Below, in pieces: positions 25,961 to 37,731 of a DNA stretch of 64,000 bases. Under the pieces are notes generated by a model, which searched no databases, had not been told where the DNA came from, and was given only the letters and a program-made list of their open reading frames with translations. Position 1 is the first letter of the stretch; each line of letters opens with the position of its first letter. Where the stretch lies: positions 19,950,864-20,014,863 of the forward strand of contig CM028884.1 of the NCBI GenBank assembly GCA_016801885.1, read 5' to 3'. Made by a program: the position numbers and the translations under genes. The stretch comes from Toxotes chatareus (Eukaryota; Chordata; Actinopteri; Toxotidae).

Positions 25961-26380
25961 TTTGACTTTTTTTCTCCGATTTTGACGCCTTACTATAATA
26001 TGACGTTTTTTATGACATTTTGAGGTCAAAAAAATTTTTGACTTTTTTTGGCCGAAAAAAAAGGCATACTATACTATGACGTTTTTTATGACATTTTGAG
26101 GTCGAAAAATTTTTTGACTTTTTTTGGCAGAAAAAAAAGGTCATACATTTTTTGACCTATGACGTTTTTAATGACATTTTGAGGTCAAAAAAAATTTTGA
26201 CTTTTTTTGGCCGAAAAAAAAGGCATACTGTACTATGACGTTTTTTATGACATTTTGAGGTCAAAAAAAATTTTGACTTTTTTTGGCCGAAAAAAAAAGG
26301 CATACTATACTATGACGTTTTTTATGACATTTTGAGGTCAAAAGAAATTTTGACTTTTTTGGGCCGATTTTGACGCCTTA
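25961..26380 (+). repeat. higher-order block, copy 2
   Basis: Near-identical in order and length (420 bp) to 24121-24540, exactly 1,840 bp downstream. The collinearity continues beyond the block to about 26935, through the units with ATGTTTGAC, TATACAATGACG, GTCGAAAAC and GGTTGAAAA, although with more length changes there. Confidence 0.9.
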
Positions 26381-27403
26381 CTATACTATGACGCGTTTTA
26401 TGACATTTTGAAGTCAAAAATTTTTTGACTTTTTTGTCCGATTTTGACGCTTACTATACTATGACGTTTTTATGATGACATTTTGAGGTCAAAAAATGTT
26501 TGACTTTTTTTGTCCGATTTTGACGCCTTACTATACAATGACGTTTTTTATGACATTTTGAGGTCGAAAACTTTTTTGACTTTTTTTGGTTGAAAAAAAC
26601 GGCATACTATACTATGACGTTTTTTATGACATTTTGAGGTCAAAAATTTTTGACTTTTTGGCTGAAAAAAAACATACTATACTATACTATGACGTTTTTT
26701 ATGACATTTTGAGGTCAAAAAAATTTTGACTTTTTTTGGCCGAAAAAAAGGCATACTATACTATATACGTTTTTTTATGACATTTTGAGGTCGAAAAATT
26801 TTTGACTTTTTTGGCAGAAAAAAAAAGGTCATACATTTTTTTGACCTATGACGTTTTTTTAATGACATTTTGAGGTCAAAAAAATTTTGACTTTTTTGTC
26901 CGATTTTGACGCCTTACTATACTATGACGTTTTTATGACATTTTGAGGTCAAAAATTTTTTGACTTTTTTTGTCCGATTTTGACGCCTTTACTATACAAT
27001 GACGTTTTTTGACATTTTGAGGTCGAAAACTTTTTGACTTTTTTGGTTGAAAAAAAGCGCATACTATACTATGACGTGTTTTATGACATTTTGAGGTCAA
27101 AATTTTTTGACTTTTTTGTCCGATTTTGACGCCTTACTATACAATGACGTTTTTATGACATTTTGAGGTCGAAAAAATTTTGACTTTTTGGTTGAAAAAA
27201 ACGGCATACTATACTATGACGTTTTTTCTGACATTTTGAGGTCAAAAAATTTTTTGACTTTTTTGGGCCGATTTTGACGCCTTACTATACTATGACGTTT
27301 TTTATGACATTTTGAGGTCAAAATTTTTTTTGACTTTTTTGGGCCGATTTTGACGCCTTACTATACTATGACGTTTTTTATGACATTTTGAGGTCAAAAA
27401 AAT

Positions 27404-27820
27404 GTTTGACTTTTTTTCTCCGATTTTGACGCCTTACTATAATATGACGTTTTTTATGACATTTTGAGGTCAAAAAAATTTTTGACTTTTTTTGGCCGAA
27501 AAAAAAGGCATACTATACTATGACGTTTTTTATGACATTTTGAGGTCGAAAAATTTTTTGACTTTTTTTGGCAGAAAAAAAGGTCATACATTTTTTTTTT
27601 GACCTATGACGTTTTTAATGACATTTTGAGGTCAAAAAAATTTTGACTTTTTTGCGAAAAAAAAGGCATACTACTATACTATGACGTTTTTTGATGACAT
27701 TTTGAGGTCAAAAAATTTTGACTTTTTTGGCGAAAAAAAAGGCATACTATACTATGACGTTTTTTATGACATTTTGAGGTCAAAAGAAATTTTGACTTTT
27801 TTGGGCCGATTTTGACGCCT
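27404..27820 (+). repeat. higher-order block, copy 3
   Basis: Same variant order as the two earlier copies, 1,443 bp after copy 2, with several small deletions and a longer T run (27591-27600) in the AGGTCA...TGACCT unit. Confidence 0.85.
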
Positions 27821-28313
27821 TACTATACTATGACGTTTTTTATGACATTTTGAGGTCAAAAAATTTTTTGACTTTTTTTGGCCGATTTTGACGCCTTACT
27901 ATACTATGATGTTTTTTTATGACATTTTGAGGTCAAAATTTTTTTTTAGCCGACTTTTTTGGCGAAAAAAAGGCATAGTATACTATGACGTTTTTTTATG
28001 ACATTTTGAGGTCAAAAAAAATTTTGACTTTTTTTTGGCCGATTTTGACGCTTTACTATACTATGACGTTTTTTATGACATTTTGAGGTCAAAAAATTTT
28101 TTGACTTTTTTTGGCCGATTTTGACGCCTTACTATACTATGACGTTTTTTATGACATTTTGAGGTCAAAAATTTTTTTGACTTTTTTTGGCCGAAAAAAA
28201 GGCATAGTATACTATGACGTTTTTTATGACATTTTGAGGTCAAAAATTTTTTTGACTTTTTTTGGTTGAAAAAAACGGCATACTATACTATGACTTTTTT
28301 TATGACATTTTGA

Positions 28314-28879
28314 GGTCAAAAAATTTTTTGACTTTTTTTGTCCGATTTTGACGCCTTACTATACTATGATGTTTTTTATGACATTTTGAGATAAAAAAAA
28401 ATCTTGACTTTTTTTGGCTGAAAAAAACGCCTTACTATACTATGACTTTTTTTATGACATTTTGAGGTCGAAAAATTTTTTGACTTTTTTTGGCTGAAAA
28501 AAACGGCATACTATACGATGACATTTTTTATGACATTTTGAGGTTAAAAATTTTTTTTGACTTTTTTGGGCCCATTTTTACGCCTTACTATACTATGACG
28601 TTTTTTATGACATTTTGAGGTCAAAAAAAATTTTGACTTTTTTTGGCTGAAAAAAACGGCATACTATACTATGACGTTTTTTATGACATTTTGAGGTCAA
28701 AAAAATTTTCACTTTTTTTGTCCGATTTTGACGCCTTACTATACCATGACGTTTTTTATGACATTTTGAGGTCAAAAAAATTTTTGACTTTTTTTGGCCG
28801 AATAAAAAGGCATACTATACTATGACGTTTTTTATGACATTTTGAGGTCAAAAAATATTTTAACTTTTTTTGGCTGAAA
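28314..28879 (+). repeat. duplicated satellite segment, right copy
   Basis: Right-hand partner of 25340-25905, carrying the same run of rare variants in the same order; the GAGATA variant is at 28388. Confidence 0.9.
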
Positions 28880-31800
28880 AAAACGGCATACTATACTATG
28901 ACGTTTTTTATGACATTTTGAGGTCAAAAAATTTTTGACTTTTTTTGGCTGAAAAAAACGGCATACTATACTATGACGTTTTTTATGACATTTTGAGGTC
29001 AAAAAAAATTTTGACTTTTTTTGGCCGAAAAAAAAGGCATACTATACTATGACGTTTTTTATGACATTTTGAGGTCGAAAAATTTTTTTTTTTTGACTTT
29101 TTGGCAGAAAAAAATCAGACATTTTTGACCTATGACGCGTTTTAATGACATTTTGAGGTCAAAAAAAAATTTTGACTTTTTTGTCCGATTTTGACGCCTA
29201 CTACTATACTATGACGTTTTTTATGACATTTTGAGGTCAAAAAATTTTTGACTTTTTTTGTCCGATTTTGACGCCTTACTATACAATGACGTTTTTTATG
29301 ACATTTTGAGGTCAAAAACTTTTTGAAACTTTTTGACTTTTTTTTTTATGTTGAAAAAAAGCGGCATACTATACTATGACTTTTTTATGACATTTTGAGG
29401 TCAAAAAAATTTTGACTTTTGTCCGATTTTGACGCCTTACTATACTATGACGTGTTTTTATGACATTTTGAGGTCAAAAATTTTTGACTTTTTTGTCCGA
29501 TTTTGACGCCTTACTATACTATGACGTTTTTTATGACATTTTGAGGTCAAAAAATGTTTGACTTTTTTTGTCCGATTTTGACGCCTACTATACAATGACG
29601 TTTTTTATGACATTTTGAGGTCAAAAACTTTTTTGACTTTTTTTTGGTTGAAAAAAAACGAAAAAAAGCGGCATACTATACTATGACGTTTTTTATGACA
29701 TTTTGAGGTCAAAAAATTTTTTGACTTTTTTGGTCCGATTTTGACGCCTTACTATACTATGACGTTTTTTATGACATTTTGAGGTCAAAATTTTTTTGAC
29801 TTTTTTGGCCGATTTTGACGCCTTACTATACTATGACGTTTTTTGACATTTTGAGGTCAAAAAATTTTTGACTTTTTTTTCCCGATTTTGACGCCTTTAC
29901 TATACAATGACGTTTTTTATGACATTTTGAGGTCAAAAAACTTTTTGACTTTTTGGTTGAAAAAAAAGGCATACTATACTATGACGTTTTTTCTGACATT
30001 TTGAGGTCAAAAAAAACGCCTTACTATACTATGACGTTTTTTGACTTTTTTGGTCAATTTTTGACGCTTTTACTATACTATATACTATGACGTTTTTATG
30101 ACATTTTGAGGTCAAAAAAAACCTTTTGACTTTTTTTGGCATTTTGAGGTCGATTTTTTTTTTTGACGCCTTTACTATACTATGACGTTTTTTATGACAT
30201 TTTGAGGTAAAAAATTTTTGACTTTTTTGGCCGATTTTGACGCTTACTATACTATGACGTTTTTTTTTTTATGATGACATTTTGAGGTCAAAAATTTTTT
30301 TGACTTTTTTGGCGAAAAAAAGCATACTATACTATACTATGACGTTTTTTTTATGACATTTTGAGGTCAAAAAATTTTTTGACTTTTTTTTCCGATTTTG
30401 ACGCTTTACTATACTATGACGTTTTTTATGACATTTTGAGGTCAAAAAATTTTTGACTTTTTTTGGCTGAAAAAAGGCATACTATACTATGACGTTTTTA
30501 TGACATTTTGAGGTCAAAAAATTTTTTGACTTTTTTTTTGGCCGAAAAAAGGCATACTATACTATATTTTTACGACATTTTATGACATTTTGAGGTCAAA
30601 AATTTTTTTTATGACATTTGGGTCGAAAAAAAGGCATACTATACTATACTATACTATGACTTTTTATGACATGACATTTTGAGGTCAAAAAAATTTTTTT
30701 TTGACTTTTTTGTCCGATTTTTTTGACGCCTTACTATACTATGACGTTTTTTATGACATTTTGAGGTCAAAAAATTTTTTGACTTTTTGTCCGAAAAAAA
30801 GACGCTACTATACTATGACGTTTTTATGACATTTTGAGGTCAAAAAATTTTTTTTTTTTTGGGTCAAAAAAGGCATACTATACTATACTATGACGTTTTT
30901 TATGACATTTTGAGGTCAAAAATTTTTGACTTTTTTGGCAGAAAAAAAAAGCGGCATACTATACTATGACGTTTTTTATGACATTTTGAGGTCAAAAAAT
31001 TTTTTTGACTTTTTTTGTCCGATTTTGACGCCTTACTATACTATGACGTTTTTTATGACATTTTGAGGTCAAAAATTTTTGACTTTTTGACATTTTGAGG
31101 TCAAATTTTTTTGACTTTTTTTTTGTCGATTTTGGCTTTACTATACTATGACGTTTTTATGACATTTTGAGGTCAAAAAAAATTTTTTTACTTTTTTGGC
31201 TGAAAAAAAAGGCATACTATACTATGACGTTTTTTATGACATTTTGAGGTCAAAAAATTTTTGACTTTTTTTGTCCGATTTGACGCCTTTACTATACCAT
31301 GACGTTTTTTGACATTTTGAGGTCAAAAAATTTTTGACTTTTTTTTTGGCCGAATAAAAAGGCATACTATACTATACTATGACGTTTTTTATGACATTTT
31401 GAGGTCAAAAAAATTTTTGACTTTTTTTTGTCCGATTTTGACGCCTTTACTATACTATGACGTTTTTTTTATGACATTTTGAGGTCAAAAAAAATTTTTG
31501 ACTTTTTTTGGCCGAATAAAACGGCATACTATACTATGACGTTTTTTATGACATTTTGAGGTCAAAAATTTTTTAACTTTTTTGGCTGAAAAAACGCCTT
31601 ACTATACTATGACGTTTTTTATGACATTTTGAGGTCAAAAATTTTTTTTACTTTTTTGGCCGAAAAAAACGCGCATACTATACTATGACGTTTTTTATGA
31701 CATTTTGAGGTCAAAAAAATTTTGACTTTTTTTGGCCGAAAAAAAAGGCGCCTACTATACTATGACGTTTTTTATGACATTTTGAGGTCAAAAAATTTTT

Positions 31801-34800
31801 GACTTTTTTGGCAGAAAAAAAGTCATACATACTACCTATGACGTTTTTTATGACATTTTGAGGTCAAAAAAATTTGACTTTTTTGTCCGATTTTGACGCC
31901 TTACTATACTATGATGTTTTTTATGACATTTTGAGGTCAAAAAATTTTTTGACTTTTTTGTCCGATTTTGACGCCTTACTATACTATGACGTTTTTTATG
32001 ACATTTTGAGGTCAAAAAAATTTTGACTTTTTTGGCTTTTGAAAAAAACGCATACTATACTATGACGTTTTTTATGACATTTTGAGGTCGAAAAATTTTT
32101 TGACTTTTTGGCATTTTGAAAAAAAAAATCATACATTTTTGACCTATGACGTTTTTTTTGACATTTTGAGGTCAAAAAATTTTTTTTATGACTTTTTTTT
32201 GTCCGATTTTGAAAAACTTACTATACTATGACGTTTTTTATGACATTTTGAGGTCAAAAAATTTTTTTGACTTTTTTGTCCGATTTTGACGCCTTACTAT
32301 ACTATGACGTTTTTTGATGACATTTTGAGGTCAAAAAAATTTTTTTTATGACTTTTTTGCTGAAAAAAACGGCATACTATACTATGACTATGACGTTTTT
32401 TTTATGACATTTTGAGGTCAAAAAATTTTTGACTTTTTTTTTTGTCCGATTTTGACGCCTTACTATACTATGACGTTTTTTTATGACATTTTGAGGTCAA
32501 AAAATTTTTGACTTTTTTGGCTGAAAAAAACTTACTATACTATTTTTATGACATTTTGAGGTCAAAAAATTTTTGACTTTTTTGAAAAAACGGCATACTA
32601 TACTATGATGTTTTTTATGACATTTTGAGGTCAAAAAAAATTTTTGACTTTTTTTTCCGATTTTGACGCCTTACTATACTATGACGTTTTTTATGACATT
32701 TTGAGGTCAAAAAAATTTTTGACTTTTTTTGGCTGAAAAAAACGGCATACTATACTATGACGTTTTTTATGACATTTTGAGGTCAAAAAAAAGTTTGACT
32801 TTTTTTGGCCGATTTTGACGCCTTACTATACTATGACGACGTTTTTTAGACATTTTGAGGTCAAAAAAATTTTTGACTTTTTTTGGCCGATTTTGACGCC
32901 TTACTATACTATGACGTTTTTTTATGACATTTTGAGGTCAAAATTTTTTTTAACTTTTTTGGCTGAAAAAAACGGCATACTATACTATGACGTTTTTTAT
33001 GACATTTTGAGGTCAAAAAATTTTTGACTTTTTTTTGTCCGATTTTGACGCCTTACTATACTATGACGCGTTTTTATGACATTTTGAGGTCAAAAAATTT
33101 TTGACTTTTTTTGAAAAAAAAACGCATACTATACTATGACGTTTTTTTTATGACATTTTGAGGTCAAAAATTTTTTTGACTTTTTTGGGCCCATTTTTAC
33201 GCCTTACTATACTATGACGCTTTTTTATGACATTTTGAGGTCAAAAATTTTTTGACTTTTTTTCCGATTTTGACGCCTTATATACTTATGATGTTTTTTA
33301 TGACATTTTGAGGTCAAAAAATTTTGACTTTTTTTTGCTGAAAAAAACGGCATACTATACTATGACGTTTTTTATGACATTTTGAGGTCAAAAAATTTTT
33401 GACTTTTTTTGGCTGAAAAAAACGGCATACTATACTATGACGTTTTTTATGACATTTTGAGGTCAAAAATTTTTTTTGACTTTTTTTGGCCGATTTTGAC
33501 GCCTTACTATACTATGACGTTTTTTATGACATTTTGAGGTCAAAAAATTTTTGACTTTTTTTTTATGCTGAAAAAAACGGCATACTATACTATGACGTTT
33601 TTTATGACATTTTGAGGTCAAAAAATTTTTTGACTTTTTTTGTCCGATTTTGAAGCCTTACTATATTATGATGTTTTTTTATGACATTTTGAGGTCAAAA
33701 AAATTTTTGACTTTTTTTGGCCGAAAAAAAAGGCTTACTATACTATGACGTTTTTTATGACATTTTGAGGTCAAAAAAATTTTGCCTTTTTTTCCGATTT
33801 TTTATGACGAGGTCAAAAAACTTTTGACTATACTATGACGTTTTTTATGACATTGTGAGGTCAAAAATTTTTTTGACTTTTTTTGGCTGAAAAAAACGGC
33901 ATACTATACTATGACGTTTTTTATGACATTTTGAGGTCAAAAAAAATTTTGACTTTTTTTGGCCGAAAAAACGCGCATACTATACTATGACGTTTTTATG
34001 ACATTTTGAGGTCAAAAATTTTTTGACTTTTTTTCGCTGAAAAAAAAGGCATACTATACAATGACGTTTTTTATGACATTTTGAGGTCAAAAATTTTTTG
34101 ACTTTTTTTGGCTGAAAAAAATACTGGCATACTATACTATGACGTTTTTATGACATTTTGAGGTCAAAATTTTTTTGACTTTTTTGGCTGAAAAAAAACG
34201 GCATACTATACTATTTTGAGGTCAAAATTTTTTTGACTTTTTTATATGACGTTTTTTATGACATTTGAGGTCAAAAATTTTTTGACTTTTTTTGGCCGAA
34301 AAAAAAAGGCATACTATACTATGACGTTTTTATGACATTTTGAGGTCAAAAAATTTTTGACTTTTTTTGCCGATTTTGACGCCTACTATACTATGACGTT
34401 TTTTTTATGACATTTTGAGGTCAAAAATTTTTTTGACTTTTTTTGTCCGATTTTGACGCCTTACTATACTATGACGTTTTTTATGACATTTTGAGGTCAA
34501 AAGAAATTTTGACTTTTTTTGGCCGATTTTGACGCCTTACTATATTATGACGTTTTTTATGACATTTTGAAGCCGTTTTAAAATTTGACTTTTTTTGGCC
34601 CATTTTGACACCTTACTATACTATGACGTTTTTTATGACATTTTGAGGTCAAAAAAATTTTTGACTTTTTTGTCCAATTTTGACGCCTTACTATACTATG
34701 ACGTTTTTTATGACATTTTGAGGTCAAAAAAAATTTTGACTTTTTTTGGCCGAAAAAAAAGGCATACTATACTATGACGTTTTTTATGACATTTTGAGGT

Positions 34801-35848
34801 CAAAAAATTTTTGTGACTTTTTTTTGCCGAAAAAAAAACGCATACTATACTATGACGTTTTTTATGACATTTTGAGGTCAAAATTTTTTTTGACATTTTT
34901 TCGCTGAAAAAATGGCATACTATACAATGACGTTTTTTATGACATTTTGAGGTCAAAAAATTTTTTGACTTTTTTTGGCTGAAAAAAACGGCATACTATA
35001 CTATGACGTTTTTTATGACATTTTGAGGTCAAAAATTTTTTTTGACTTTTTGGCTGAAAAAAAGCGGCATACTATACTATGACGCTTTTTATGACATTTT
35101 GAGGTCAAAAAATTTTTGACTTTTTTTTCCGATTTTGACGCCTTTACTATACTATGACGCGTTTTTTATGACATTTTGAGGTCAAAAAATTTTTTGACTT
35201 TTTTTGGCCGAAAAAAAAAGGCATACTATACTATGACGTTTTTTATGACATTTTGAGGTCAAAAAATTTTTTGACTTTTTTTGGCTGAAAAAAAAACGCA
35301 TACTATCCTATGACGTTTTTTATGACATTTTGAGGTCAAAAAATTTTTGACTTTTTTTGGCCGATTTTGACGCCTTACTATACTATGACGTTTTTTATGA
35401 CATTTTGAGGTCAAAAATTTTTTTGACTTTTTTTGTCCGATTTTGACGCCTTACTATACTATGACGTTTTTTATGACATTTTGAGGTCAAAAGAAATTTT
35501 GACTTTTTTTGGCCGATTTTGACGCCTTACTATATTATGACGTTTTTTATGACATTTTGAAGCCGTTTTAAAATTTGACTTTTTTTGGCCCATTTTGACG
35601 CCTTACTATACTATGACGTTTTTTATGACATTTTGAGGTCAAAAATTTTTTTTGGCTTTTTTTGGTCGATTTTGACGCCTTACTATACTATGACGTTTTT
35701 TATGACATTTTGAGGCCATTTTAAAATATGACTTTTTTGGCCGATTTTGACGCCTTACAATACTATGACGTTTTTTATGACATTTTAAGGCCGTACTAAA
35801 AAATGACTTTTTTTGGCCAATTTTGGCGGCCAAAAATTAATTTGACCC

Positions 35849-36250
35849 CCTGAACGTTCTCATAAATTCACCAAACTTTCCCCAAAATTTTCCCCCGACA
35901 TGTGACCGAGCATGGCCTAACGGCTCTGTAGCGCCCCCTAGAATGTGAACGTTTTCCAAGTATGACCCTTGGACTTGAAATTCGGTACAAAGATGCACCA
36001 CGTCCTCCAAAGTCTTTTGGAGGAAAGTTCTACGGACTACAGGAAATCTGCCATTTTGGAAAAATGCCACCATTCTGTGTTTCGCATAGCTTGTACTTCA
36101 ATGAAGTCGTCCTCGGAGAATGGTCCGATCTTTTGTACAGGTGTATGTCTCTGTATATCTGGAGACCAGATGAGATTAGGGCTGTTGGAAAGAAGAGAAG
36201 ATAGTGGAGGCATTGGTGCAGTTGAGCTCCTTTTACTTGGAGCCATAAAT
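35849..36250. mobile_element. dispersed repeat adjoining the satellite
   Basis: Directly after the last satellite unit the sequence changes to higher-complexity DNA with GTAGCGCCCCCTAGAATG at 35928-35945 and a run resembling dispersed elements I recall from percomorph genomes (words such as ACTTGAAATTCGGTACAAAG). Both strands have frames of 78-102 codons through here without a domain. Family unknown; the right edge is a guess. It may be the element from which the satellite grew, or just a neighbour. Confidence 0.4.
35929..35944 (-). promoter_or_regulatory. partial CTCF-like motif
   Basis: On the minus strand this reads ATTCTAGGGGGCGCTA, matching the YAGGGGGCGCTA half of the CTCF consensus but not the CCA start. 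It lies about 80 bp outside the satellite edge. Confidence 0.4.
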
Positions 36251-36391
36251 GTCTGTTTATGTCACTGTGCCATGTGAGCTATATAATGGAAATACATACA
36301 TTCTACATGGATGTGTTAACATGGAGTTGTCATGACAAGCTGTGTAGATTTAGGATTTTGTGTGGATCTTACATCATCAATCTATTAGCAG

Positions 36392-36448
36392 GGCACTGCA
36401 GGGAATCGAACCCCACCCTAGCGTACTAGGTGCACCATAACCAGTGCC
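36392..36448 (-). repeat. 57-nt tRNA-like fold (SINE head or degraded tRNA pseudogene)
   Basis: On the minus strand the segment starts GGCACTG and ends CAGTGCC, a perfect 7-bp acceptor-like stem, and carries GGGGTTCGATTCCC, a good T-arm/B-box. The 5' part (GTTATGGTGCACCTAGTACG) is too short for normal D and anticodon arms, so it is not a working cytosolic tRNA. No CCA or obvious SINE tail was found. Confidence 0.5.
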
Positions 36449-36493
36449 TTTTGCTTTTTGGAGTGATGTAAAGGTAAAGCAAAACCTATATTT

Positions 36494-36569
36494 CAACAGC
36501 ATTTCTTAAATATTGTGTTATCAACATATCTGGTTAGAATGAGATATGGCATTCGTGGAAATGCTGTTG
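36494..36569. repeat. 12-bp inverted repeat with 52-bp spacer
   Basis: CAACAGCATTTC (36494-36505) and its exact reverse complement (36558-36569). Could be ends of a tiny MITE or a chance stem-loop. Confidence 0.7.
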
Positions 36570-37030
36570 TAATGAAGGAAAAAAAAAACTTACTTTGAAT
36601 AATGTATATGACATATATGTAGGTATTACTGCTATAAAATCAAAGCATGGATTTATGACATCTATAATGCGTTACGTCTGTGGGTAAGTGGTTATGTACA
36701 TGACTGTATATGATTTGAAATAGTTCTTAATTGTTGAGAAAGTAGAGAAAGCAAAGGATTTGAACATGTAAAGAGCATACAAACACAGTAGAAATGTAGA
36801 AGATGCACCAGAGCTCTGTTGTGCTCCAGCAATAAAAACACAGTACATATAAAAATATAAGTTCAGAAAAACAGGTAAAAAAGACTGCAACATATCTCTG
36901 TTCTGCATCATATCTCAACTACACCAAAGCCAGAACTGTTTAAATGTGTTTTAATAACACCTGTGTACATCAACAAGCCACAACCATTGTAAAATTGCTT
37001 TTAATCACTAAAACATTCTCAACCTCATCT
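36570..37030. other. no gene seen
   Basis: AT-rich sequence with short frames only (for example minus strand 36672-36911, hydrophobic and Cys-rich but without a domain). Nothing further recognised. Confidence 0.5.
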
Positions 37031-37114
37031 ACAAACTCTAACCAACACTAAGGTGATTTACAAATAACACACTGTCCATCAAACCAAATTACATGTTTTA
37101 TCTGCACAGATAAT
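37031..37114 (+). repeat. direct repeat of ~85 bp, left copy
   Basis: Begins ACAAACTCTAACCAACACTA and contains CAAATAACACACTGTCCATC and AAACCAAATTACATGTTT; a close copy lies at 37732-37818, about 700 bp on. About 80 per cent identical by eye. Confidence 0.8.
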
Positions 37115-37731
37115 TCATCTTACAATGCAGATCAACATTTGTACTGCCAAAATAAACCCCATCTAACCAAAAACCAACACACTATACAAAGTATACAAAG
37201 CTTTAACTATTACCAAATCATCCACAGGGCAAAAATGTCTACCTAAATTCACCTTGCTGTTTTATTCACACTTTGGCAGAATTCCCAAAACAAGAGGGGG
37301 TGTGGCCACCGACATCATTCATCAATCGTAAGACACCACTGAACCAAACAACTAGTCCCACTCAACTAAAGTCCCACCTCCCTACATTTAATCATGAAAT
37401 GTGTATGGTTAAAATACAAATAACTTGGAAAAACAATGTCTAACTTTTAACTACAGGCTCCATTAACCTTCTTCATCAACATCTCTCAAACTGAACACTG
37501 ACTGTGTGAGTTATCCTCTGACAAACTTCATGATACTTTTTCTTAACATGAGCAACTTTTTTTGTAACCACATTACACATAGTCACATAAACACAACTCA
37601 CTCAAAGTACAAATGTCCATTAAAGTTAACTTTTTCATATATATCTCCACAAATTCCAGGATATATTTAACCAAGGACATCCTGGTATTCTTAACATATG
37701 TGGCTGAAAATAACACCATTGAAATGTCTAC

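Larger units (their letters stand above)
21149..35848. repeat. 14.7-kb satellite array, ~75-bp unit, ~190-200 copies
   Basis: One continuous head-to-tail array. A consensus unit starts GACGCCTTACTATACTATGA, continues with CGTTTTTTATGACATTTTGA and GGTCAAAAAAATTTTGACTT, and ends TTTTTGGCCGATTTT: about 75 bp, mostly 72-78 bp because A and T runs vary. Two main junction types alternate irregularly: GGCCGATTTTGACGCC and GGC(C/T)GAAAAAAACGGCATAC. Rarer types include one with AGGTCA...TGACCT. Edge units differ from the core: the first three to five read GACCATTTTTATGAC instead of GACGTTTTTTATGAC, and the last ones (35700-35848) carry GAGGCCATTTTAAAA or AAGGCCGTACTAAAA. Rare variants recur in blocks, showing higher-order organisation. 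Because 75 is divisible by three, short periodic frames appear (25-residue repeats), but they are interrupted and not credible genes. I do not recognise the family by name. Confidence 0.97.

Noticed and set aside
23758..34956. Several frames of 60-82 codons inside the satellite, with 25-residue repeats on either strand
   Set aside because: They arise because the ~75-bp unit is divisible by three. They last two to three units, are broken by length changes, and have no start context or conservation beyond the satellite.
21149..35848. CRISPR-like array
   Set aside because: The repeats are contiguous and similar throughout with no unique spacers, and the DNA is vertebrate.
36392..36448. Functional cytosolic tRNA gene
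   Set aside because: Only 57 nt; no room for normal D and anticodon arms. Kept as a tRNA-like repeat.
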